Part shown: piece after piece, positions 1-5,186 of the stretch
Numbering within the stretch: position 1 is the stretch's first letter
How the letters are laid out: every line of letters begins with the position of its first letter
Source of the DNA: Nitrospirota bacterium
Lineage (GTDB): Bacteria; Nitrospirota; Thermodesulfovibrionia; Thermodesulfovibrionales; Magnetobacteriaceae
Reading direction: 5' to 3'
Length of the DNA: 5,186 nt
Assembly (NCBI GenBank): GCA_015233265.1
Contig: JADFXZ010000160.1
Span: 1-5,186 of the forward strand
Notes under the pieces: generated by a model
What the model was told of the DNA's origin: nothing
Seen by the model: only the letters and a program-made list of their open reading frames with translations
Database searches by the model: none
Made by a program: the position numbers and the translations under genes

Positions 1-270
1 CCCTAATGTTTGATTGCCACCGGCAGATACCTGTGACCATGAAGATGCCCCTATGTGTTCGGGCATTGTCTGACCGGCAGTTGAATTGTCTCCTAATTGA
101 CCGTAAGGATTAATGCCCCAGGCCCAAAGAGATCCATCGCTTTGTATTGCTGATGTAAAAAAATCCCCGGCGCTGACATTTGCGTATGATACGTTGTTAA
201 GACAAAATACCGCTGAGAACAAAACTATGCAAGATAATACATACTTATTTATAGCGCGGCTTCTCATCAT
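1..270 (-). CDS. Exported RCC1-repeat protein, N-terminal part (runs off the left edge)
   Basis: Ninety codons are visible, from a double ATG at 270-265 to the window edge without a stop. Residues 1-30 look like a Sec signal peptide: a basic start (Arg3, Arg5, Lys9), a hydrophobic core around residues 11-24, and a plausible cleavage site after Ser-Tyr-Ala at 28-30. The mature part begins directly with an RCC1-type repeat. NVSAG at 31-35 is followed by SDGSLWAWG at 44-52 and YGQLGD at 56-61, and a second VSAG at 81-84 starts the next unit, giving a period of about 49 residues. RCC1 repeats build seven-bladed beta-propellers. In bacteria, exported versions are often long and of unknown role, probably binding or surface functions, so no specific function can be assigned. 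A strong ribosome binding site lies just upstream. The gene starts 26 bp after nadC on the same strand, so it may be co-transcribed, although nothing links the two functions. The family call is firm; the total length is unknown. Confidence 0.85.
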   Translation of the reverse strand, partial: MMRSRAINKYVLSCIVLFSAVFCLNNVSYANVSAGDFFTSAIQSDGSLWAWGINPYGQLGDNSTAGQTMPEHIGASSWSQVSAGGNQTLG

Positions 271-275
271 TGAAT

Positions 276-282
276 CCTCCCT
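276..282 (-). promoter_or_regulatory. Shine-Dalgarno site of the RCC1-repeat gene
   Basis: The minus strand reads AGGGAGG here, a near-perfect complement to the 16S rRNA tail. It lies 5 nt before the first ATG (270-268) and 8 nt before the second (267-265). The spacing fits the second ATG at least as well as the first, so the protein may be one residue shorter. It is clearly stronger than the ribosome sites of valS and nadC in this window. Confidence 0.75.
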
Positions 283-296
283 AATTCTATTTGTCG

Positions 297-1193
297 TTAT
301 TCAAATTCTTCCGCCACCTCAAAATAATCATGGTTTGCGATGATCTTCAGACTGATGTCGGCTGCCCTTGCCGAGTGGGTGATATAGCCGGTTGAGATAA
401 TATCGACGCCTGTTGCAGCGATTTCACGGACGTTTTGCAGCGTAACGTTTCCCGATGCCTCGATGAGCACTCTGCTGTTGAGCGCACGTGCTTTGTCTAC
501 AGCCTGCCTCATCGTCGCAGTATCCATGTTGTCGAGCATGATGACGTCAACATCTGTAGAGAGGGCCTCTCTGAGTTCATTGAGGTTTTTTACCTCGACT
601 TCGATTTTCGTAAGCAGCGGGGTCTTTTTTACTTTTTCTATCGCTTTTTTAATGCCCCCACAGGCCGTTATATGATTGTCTTTGATTAAGACCCCGTCGT
701 ATAATCCAAACCGGTGATTGTGACCGCCTCCCGCCCTGACGGCGTATTTCTCCATGTATCTCATATTAGGGGTGGTCTTTCTTGTATCCACAATTTTCAC
801 TGGAAGGCCGCTGACTGACTCGACAAACTGCCGCGTCAGGGTGGCTACGCCGCAAAGGCGCTGCATGATGTTAAGGGCAAGGCGCTCTGCCGTCAAAATG
901 GAGCGTGTGCTGCCATATATTGCCGCTATACGTGTGCCTTTAGTTACAAGCTGCCCATCAGCCGCCAATGCCTTTATCTCTACAGCTGGGTCTGTGATAT
1001 AAAAAACAGCCTTAAAAAATGGCAGCCCTGCAACTACTGCTTCTTCTTTAGCCATAAGAGCCGCCTCTGAGCGTGACGCCGCGTCTATTGTCTGGGTAGT
1101 GGTAATATCACCGTGGCCGATGTCCTCAATAAGGGCGTTTCTTATCGAATCCATTACGGCAGGGGGGATTGTCGCCGTGTGTTGTGCGGTCAT
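297..1193 (-). CDS. nadC: Nicotinate-nucleotide pyrophosphorylase (carboxylating), quinolinate phosphoribosyltransferase
   Basis: This 298-residue protein has the usual length for NadC (EC 2.4.2.19). The cytoplasmic enzyme converts quinolinate and PRPP to nicotinate mononucleotide, CO2 and pyrophosphate in de novo NAD synthesis. Residues 1-120 form the N-terminal alpha/beta domain with IEDIGHGDITT at 22-32 and ERLALN at 103-108. The rest is the open-barrel catalytic domain. Key motifs are DTRKTTP at 136-142, GGGHNHR at 155-161, LIKDNH at 169-174, EVEV at 198-201, MLDNM at 219-223 and EASGNV at 245-250. The family's substrate-binding residues are therefore present: Arg104, Arg138, Lys139, His160, Arg161, Lys171, Glu200 and Asp221. 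The segment after DTRKTTP has Asn143 where Gly is usual, a minor change. The ATG start overlaps the valS stop as ATGA, with only a weak GGAT upstream, so translation is probably coupled to valS. The nadA and nadB partners are not in the window. Confidence 0.97.
   Translation of the reverse strand: MTAQHTATIPPAVMDSIRNALIEDIGHGDITTTQTIDAASRSEAALMAKEEAVVAGLPFFKAVFYITDPAVEIKALAADGQLVTKGTRIAAIYGSTRSILTAERLALNIMQRLCGVATLTRQFVESVSGLPVKIVDTRKTTPNMRYMEKYAVRAGGGHNHRFGLYDGVLIKDNHITACGGIKKAIEKVKKTPLLTKIEVEVKNLNELREALSTDVDVIMLDNMDTATMRQAVDKARALNSRVLIEASGNVTLQNVREIAATGVDIISTGYITHSARAADISLKIIANHDYFEVAEEFE
1190..1193 (-). promoter_or_regulatory. ATGA stop-start overlap of valS and nadC
   Basis: The minus strand reads ATGA: the nadC start codon (1193-1191) shares bases with the valS stop TGA (1192-1190). 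Upstream, inside the valS tail, only a weak TGGAT lies at 1200-1196. Such overlaps commonly mean that ribosomes ending on the first gene restart on the second. This supports one mRNA and linked expression; the coupling itself is inferred. Confidence 0.8.
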
Positions 1194-4048
1194 TTATCCA
1201 GTTTATTTATCTTGTCGATATTTTGTTGGATGCGGTCGCGTTTTTCTATCATCTCTGCATATTTTGTTTTATCTTTTTCTATAACCGCCTTTGGCGCACG
1301 TCCCATGTAGTCCATGTTTGAGAGTTTCCTCTCGATGTCCGTTATGGCTGTCCCGAGTTTTTGCAGCTCTTTAGTCAGACGCTGAAGTTCGGCTGCAACA
1401 TCAAACAGGCCGCTTACGGAGACGTAAATCTCCATGCCGGTCTTAACCGATGTCATCGTAGAGGGCTTTTTCTCTATGTTGCTGCCTGTCTCAATCGTCT
1501 CAAGGCGTGCCAAATCGACGATAAAGTCAGAGTTATCAATCAGTATCTTTCGTATTTTACCTGAGGTTTTAACCGCAACCTTTAGTTTTTTCGATGGGGC
1601 AATGTTAAATTCGCCTCGAATACTTCTAATCCCGCTTATGGCGTCTGAGACGAATGACATCTCTTCGCTGACATTGTCATAGGTGATGAAATTATCAGCG
1701 GTGGGGTAGGGCGCAAGGGATATGGTATCTCCATTTTGCGGAAAAGACTTCCACAGCTCCTCTGTAATAAACGGCATAAAGGGGTGAAGCAGCCTCAGTG
1801 AATTGTCCAATACATAAATCAGGCAGTTTAAAGTCAGTGAGGCGTTGGGGTAATTCCTCTCGAATGAGGTCTTGGCAAGCTCTATATACCAGTCACACAG
1901 CTCGTGCCAAACAAACTGATAAACGGCGCTTGCGGCATCGTTAAATCTGTAATCGGTCAGCGCACTGTCAATGTTAGAGGCGGCCTTTGCAAGGCTGTTA
2001 AGTATCCATCTGTCGGGAAGAGTAAGCGACTCTGGCTTGAGCTGCCTAATCTGCTGACTTATCTCGTCCATTGAGTTAATGCCTGAGGGCGCTATCTTGT
2101 CGATGTTTAGTTTAATAAATCTTGAGGCGTTCCAGAGCTTATTGGCGAAGTGGCGGTAGCCCTCGACGCGTTCTTCGGCAAACTTTATATCCCTGCCCTG
2201 GGCGGCAAAGGCGGCAAGTGAGAATCTAAAAGAATCAGTCCCGTATTTCTCTATAATTGTAAGCGGATTAACCACGTTGCCCTTTGATTTACTCATCTTC
2301 TGGCCCTTGTCGTCTCTGACCAGCGCGTGAATATAGACATCGTGAAATGGGACGTCCTTCATAAACTTCTGCCCCATCATTATCATTCGGGCTACCCAGA
2401 AAAACAATATATCAAAGCCGGTAACTAATACACTAGTCGGGTAAAATTCGCGCAAGTCGTCTGTATTTTCAGGCCAGCCAAGCGTACTAAATGGCCACAG
2501 GGCAGACGAAAACCAAGTGTCAAGCACATCAGGGTCTTCGATGATGGCGGTGCTGCCGCACTGTGGGCATTGATTTGAATTATGGCGGGCAGAAAACGGC
2601 GTCACCTCAATGCCTATGGTTATCGCCTTAGCGTTTGAGACAATCTCGTCGTGGCCGACCCCTGCGGCCTCGAGGGCTGCGTATGTGCCCTCAGTGACAC
2701 CATTTATTTCTTTCACTAATTTAACAGCAATGAACTCCCCATGTGAGAGGCCGCCCGTAGTGTTGCAATCCGTGCAGTAGCAAACCGGTATTCTGTGTCC
2801 CCACCAAATTTGTCGGGAGATGCACCAGTCCTTAATGTTTTCCATCCACGCAAAGTAGCTGTTATTCCATCCTTCGGGAATAATATTAATCCTGCCGTCT
2901 CTGACTAAATCAATGGCGTCTTTTGCCATAGCCCCAACATCGACATACCACTGGGCGGTTGGCAGGGGTTCGATTGTCGTTCGGCACCTGTAGCAATGGG
3001 CAACGGCGTGTGAGTGTTTATCTTCTTTTACGAGCAGCCCCTTATCTCTGAGATCTTCGACTACGGCCTTTCTGCAATCGTAGCGGTCAAGGCCGGCGTA
3101 TTTTGCCCCAGCGTTTTCTGTCATCTTACCGTCCGGGCCGATTACCGCAATGAAGGGCAGATGTGGGGATTGGCGCTTTGCCATTGCCTCGTCGTTAAAA
3201 TCATGCGCCGGCGTTACCTTTACCGCGCCCGTGCCAAATTCGGGGTCAACTTCTTTGTCCGCAATTATTGGGATTGAGCGCCCGGCAAGCGGCAGCCTCA
3301 ATAATTTCCCAATATGTGCCTTATATCTATCGTCCTGCGGGTTAACGGCAACGGCGGTATCGCCAAGCATCGTCTCAGGGCGTGTTGTGGCAACTACTAT
3401 GTAACCATGTTCGTCAAGTAATGGATAGCGAATATATGTTAATTTGCCTTCATAGTCTTCGTGCTCGGCTTCGAGATCAGAAAGCGCCGTGCAACACCGG
3501 GGGCACCAGTTTATCAGGCGTGTCGAGCGATAGATGAGTTTTTCATCGAATAATGCGAAAAACACCTCGCGCACTGCCCTTGATAGCCCTTCGTCAAGGG
3601 TGAATCTCTCTCGTGACCAGTCGCAGGAGGCACCGAGTTTTTTCAGCTGATGGATAATCTGCCCACCGTTTTGCGCCTTCCACTGCCAGACCCGCTCGAT
3701 GAAGTCAGCCCTGCCTATTGCCTCACGGCTGAGGCCATCTGCCGCAAGATGTCTCTCTACGACATTTTGAGTGGCAATGCCAGCGTGGTCTGTCCCGGGA
3801 ATCCATAACACCCTGAAACCTTTCATTCGCTTCCAGCGCGATAGGACATCCTGCAGGGTAACGTTAAGGGCGTGCCCCATGTGCAGAGACCCGGTAACGT
3901 TTGGCGGCGGGATGACTATAGAGTAGGGCTGCTTTGAGGCATCGTCTGAGGGTTGAAAGAAACCGCTTTCCATCCAGAAGGAATACCATTTCTGCTCAAC
4001 TTCCTTAGGCTCATAAGACTTGGCTATCTCTTTGACCTGGGTGTTCAT
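1190..4048 (-). CDS. valS: Valyl-tRNA synthetase
   Basis: This class I aminoacyl-tRNA synthetase (EC 6.1.1.9) of 952 residues charges tRNA-Val with valine in the cytoplasm. Its length is close to that of the E. coli enzyme, and it begins with the typical SYEPKEVEQKWY at 11-22. The Rossmann catalytic core carries the HIGH-type signature HMGH at 56-59 and KMSKS at 584-588, with WWGHRIP at 415-421 and DVLDTWFSSALWPFSTLGWP at 507-526. The inserted editing domain, about 190-345, has TTRPETMLGD at 221-230 and GTGAVKVTPAHD at 272-283 and removes mischarged threonine. The anticodon-binding helical domain spans about 680-830. The C-terminal tRNA-binding coiled coil spans about 881-950, with Leu-rich heptads. 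Cys pairs at 182-185, 352-355, 425-428 and 494-497 suggest zinc sites, as in Cys-rich bacterial ValRS. The odd feature is a spacer of 65 residues between the last two pairs, against about 15-18 usually. The start is supported by this family-typical N-terminus; its ribosome site is weak. No T-box leader is visible. Confidence 0.98.
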   Translation of the reverse strand: MNTQVKEIAKSYEPKEVEQKWYSFWMESGFFQPSDDASKQPYSIVIPPPNVTGSLHMGHALNVTLQDVLSRWKRMKGFRVLWIPGTDHAGIATQNVVERHLAADGLSREAIGRADFIERVWQWKAQNGGQIIHQLKKLGASCDWSRERFTLDEGLSRAVREVFFALFDEKLIYRSTRLINWCPRCCTALSDLEAEHEDYEGKLTYIRYPLLDEHGYIVVATTRPETMLGDTAVAVNPQDDRYKAHIGKLLRLPLAGRSIPIIADKEVDPEFGTGAVKVTPAHDFNDEAMAKRQSPHLPFIAVIGPDGKMTENAGAKYAGLDRYDCRKAVVEDLRDKGLLVKEDKHSHAVAHCYRCRTTIEPLPTAQWYVDVGAMAKDAIDLVRDGRINIIPEGWNNSYFAWMENIKDWCISRQIWWGHRIPVCYCTDCNTTGGLSHGEFIAVKLVKEINGVTEGTYAALEAAGVGHDEIVSNAKAITIGIEVTPFSARHNSNQCPQCGSTAIIEDPDVLDTWFSSALWPFSTLGWPENTDDLREFYPTSVLVTGFDILFFWVARMIMMGQKFMKDVPFHDVYIHALVRDDKGQKMSKSKGNVVNPLTIIEKYGTDSFRFSLAAFAAQGRDIKFAEERVEGYRHFANKLWNASRFIKLNIDKIAPSGINSMDEISQQIRQLKPESLTLPDRWILNSLAKAASNIDSALTDYRFNDAASAVYQFVWHELCDWYIELAKTSFERNYPNASLTLNCLIYVLDNSLRLLHPFMPFITEELWKSFPQNGDTISLAPYPTADNFITYDNVSEEMSFVSDAISGIRSIRGEFNIAPSKKLKVAVKTSGKIRKILIDNSDFIVDLARLETIETGSNIEKKPSTMTSVKTGMEIYVSVSGLFDVAAELQRLTKELQKLGTAITDIERKLSNMDYMGRAPKAVIEKDKTKYAEMIEKRDRIQQNIDKINKLDK
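2570..2764 (-). other. Extended segment between two Cys pairs of ValRS
   Basis: This is residues 429-493 of ValRS, between CTDC (425-428) and CPQC (494-497). In the ValRS proteins I recall, these pairs are joined by roughly 15-18 residues that form a small zinc-ribbon-like lobe before the DVLDTWFSS motif. Here 65 residues intervene, an excess of about 45-50. The reading frame is intact on both sides and the composition is ordinary, with a likely helix at about 438-463 (EFIAVKLVKEINGV, then AALEAAGV) followed by a probable beta stretch at 474-484. It looks like a folded accessory insert rather than a frameshift. Its role is unknown, and the family spacing is from memory. Confidence 0.65.
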
Positions 4049-4092
4049 TATAATATATCCAAACCGCTAATATCCACTTATATCCACACTGG
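4049..4092 (-). promoter_or_regulatory. valS leader with three GGATA repeats
   Basis: This 44-bp gap separates the upstream gene's TAA from the valS ATG. On the minus strand GTGGATA occurs twice, at 4087-4081 and 4077-4071, a 10-bp period, and a third GGATA occurs at 4060-4056. The last one is the only candidate ribosome site, 7 nt before the ATG counted from the end of GGATA. There is no stem-loop terminator and no convincing -35/-10 pair, which supports read-through from the upstream gene. The repeats may be chance in AT-rich DNA. Confidence 0.4.
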
Positions 4093-5186
4093 TTACATGA
4101 ACTCCGATTTTATTTGCTCTATTTCGTGATTGATAAGACGCTCGGCAACTCCCGGGACGGCCTCCCAAATCACCTTCTCGACATCCCTTTTGATTGCCGG
4201 GATGTTGTCTTGCAAGACACCTGTGATAACCCGTTCAGTTATCTCTCGCGTCATCTTAAATATCTCCGAAGGAAGGGTTGCCAATATCCCTTTTATCGTA
4301 GAGGAGATAACCTGATTGACTATGACCTCAAGATTGATAGTGCCGACAACGTCACTAATCTTTTTATTTATCGATTCAGAGACCATATCGTCAAGCCCAA
4401 TAGCTGCGTCCTTAAAGCTCTCATTGATGTAGCCCTCTACAGATTCCTTAAAGATGGATAAAATTGCGCCGTCGTCAATGACTTGTGTAACCTTTTGTTC
4501 GAGGCTTTTCTGCAAAATAGACGTAACATCGGCGGTTGTTAACAAGATGCCTCCCGTGCCTGAAGTAGTATGTGAAGCGTGGTACGTCTGAGATTCGGGA
4601 TGGACTTCGGGGTGTGGCTGCACAAAAACCGGAGGAGCAGCGGCAGCCTGAGGTCTGACCGGCTCAAGCGCCTGAGGTGGCGTAACAAGTTCGGGGCCGC
4701 TGTTTGCCGCAAGAACTGGTTGGGGTGTTTTTTCTTTTTTCGGTTCATGTGTAATTTCCTTTTGCAAGTCTGCCGGGGGCGCAGACATTCCCAATAATAT
4801 ATCCTCATTGGCAAACGATGTGGCAAAGTCCTGCGTTTGCTCGTTCCAGTCCGGGTCAGAGTGCGCCTGAGCCTCCGCGGTAATTGTTTCAATTGGCAGT
4901 TCCTCAGCTATTACCACGGTCTTTTGAGCTTCGCTGTTGTCTACGTCTGAGGTCTCCTCGGACATTGTCCCGGCAAGCAGCGCCTCTATATCGCTGTCGT
5001 CCATAACTGTTGAATCCTTCTCGGGGGCAACACTTTCTTTTTCATCGGTTTCCCCTGTTAAACTCTCAAGTACATCTTTAAGTTCTCTTGTAGTTAAATC
5101 GCTGTCTGAGATATTCTGAAAATCTCCGGTGTCATCCGCAGATGCTGTTTGACCCTCTTCAAATACCCCAGTGTCGTCAATTGAGT
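4093..5186 (-). CDS. Acidic, Pro-rich, helical-C-terminus protein of unknown function (N-terminus beyond the right edge)
   Basis: The frame is open from the right edge to the TAA at 4095-4093, giving about 363 visible residues. An ATG at 5004 lies inside this frame, but the 60 codons above it are equally acidic and in character, so the true start is probably outside. Numbered from that ATG, residues -60 to about 86 are rich in Asp, Glu, Ser and Thr with short helical bits (DLTTRELKDVLESL; DDSDIEALLAG), and look disordered. Residues 87-137 form a Pro/Ala/Val-rich linker. Residues 157-303 are almost all amphipathic helix without membrane segments. They end in Pro-centred repeats at Pro245, Pro269 and Pro284, and the last reads VEKVIWEAVPGVAERL followed by INHEIEQIKSEF. 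I recall similar tails in deltaproteobacterial proteins with an N-terminal receiver or zinc-ribbon domain, but that part cannot be seen here. The layout also recalls the polar scaffold PopZ. It is probably a cytoplasmic oligomerising protein, co-transcribed with valS 44 bp downstream. No function is assigned. Confidence 0.85.
   Translation of the reverse strand, partial: SIDDTGVFEEGQTASADDTGDFQNISDSDLTTRELKDVLESLTGETDEKESVAPEKDSTVMDDSDIEALLAGTMSEETSDVDNSEAQKTVVIAEELPIETITAEAQAHSDPDWNEQTQDFATSFANEDILLGMSAPPADLQKEITHEPKKEKTPQPVLAANSGPELVTPPQALEPVRPQAAAAPPVFVQPHPEVHPESQTYHASHTTSGTGGILLTTADVTSILQKSLEQKVTQVIDDGAILSIFKESVEGYINESFKDAAIGLDDMVSESINKKISDVVGTINLEVIVNQVISSTIKGILATLPSEIFKMTREITERVITGVLQDNIPAIKRDVEKVIWEAVPGVAERLINHEIEQIKSEFM
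4096..4536 (-). other. C-terminal helical domain with Pro-centred repeats
   Basis: This covers residues 157-303 of the upstream protein, counted from the internal ATG. Hydrophobic residues recur every three to four positions throughout, for example SILQKSLEQKVTQVI, IFKESVEGYINESF and VIVNQVISSTIKGIL. Two units align 15 residues apart, VLQDNIPAIKRDV (263-275) and VIWEAVPGVAERL (278-290), sharing the pattern V-[LI]-x-[DE]-x-[IV]-P-[AG]-[IV]. A looser third copy, ILATLPSEI, lies at 240-248. Repeated amphipathic helices of this sort suggest self-association or partner binding. Confidence 0.6.

Noticed and set aside
271..296. Possible terminator between nadC and the RCC1 gene
   Set aside because: The 26-bp gap has no inverted repeat or T-run and is mostly taken up by the ribosome binding site.
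113..1310. Several plus-strand open frames of 60-85 codons opposite nadC and its flanks
   Set aside because: They lie antisense to strongly supported genes, have no family-like motifs or good ribosome sites, and overlap each other in different frames. They are shadows.
3014..3404. Plus-strand open frames of 84-87 codons inside valS
   Set aside because: They are antisense to the conserved editing domain of ValRS, and their sequence follows from valS codon use.
4047..4052. TATAAT on the minus strand as a -10 box before valS
   Set aside because: It overlaps the valS ATG itself, so it could not drive a transcript with the whole gene, and no matching -35 was seen.
4114..4461. Plus-strand frame of 115 codons opposite the helical domain
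   Set aside because: The minus-strand frame is longer, continuous to the window edge and shows regular amphipathic helices, while the plus-strand frame has no recognisable pattern.
4539..4892. Second minus-strand frame of 117 codons, rich in Arg, Leu and Pro
   Set aside because: It is the shifted frame of the Pro-rich linker region. Its Arg-rich composition is what a frame shift of such codons gives.
5002..5020. ATG at 5004 with AAGGA upstream as the true start of the upstream gene
   Set aside because: The frame stays open for 60 more codons to the window edge with the same acidic composition, and the AAGGA is 10 nt from the ATG. An internal start cannot be excluded, but a longer protein is more likely.

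Overview
The window holds four genes, all on the minus strand and tightly packed. Read in the direction of transcription, from high to low coordinates, they are: the C-terminal part of an acidic, proline-rich, helical protein of unknown function; a complete valyl-tRNA synthetase gene (valS); a complete quinolinate phosphoribosyltransferase gene (nadC); and the N-terminal part of an exported RCC1-repeat protein. The plus strand shows only antisense shadow frames. The gaps are 44 bp before valS, a 4-base ATGA overlap between valS and nadC, and 26 bp before the RCC1 gene. No terminator, tRNA, rRNA, CRISPR array or mobile element was found. The simplest reading is one transcription unit whose promoter lies beyond the right edge.

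The organism is a bacterium with roughly balanced base composition. The Cys-rich type of ValRS, the valS-nadC pairing, the exported RCC1 protein and the disordered-linker protein upstream of valS would fit Nitrospirota or Desulfobacterota (former Deltaproteobacteria). This placement rests on general resemblance and is not firm.

Region by region: 5186-4093 is an open frame entering from the right edge. It has an acidic Ser/Asp/Glu-rich part, a Pro-rich linker, and about 145 residues of amphipathic helix ending in Pro-centred repeats. 4048-1190 encodes a full-length ValRS with its catalytic, editing, anticodon-binding and C-terminal coiled-coil parts, plus an unusual extra segment of about 45-50 residues between two Cys pairs. 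1193-297 encodes NadC with its active-site residues present. 270-1 encodes a signal peptide followed at once by the first RCC1 repeat.

valS and nadC are housekeeping genes (tRNA charging and NAD synthesis) that share a transcript rather than a pathway. No complete new system is visible. The points most worth following up are the upstream protein, whose layout recalls polar-organising scaffolds such as PopZ, and the ValRS insertion.
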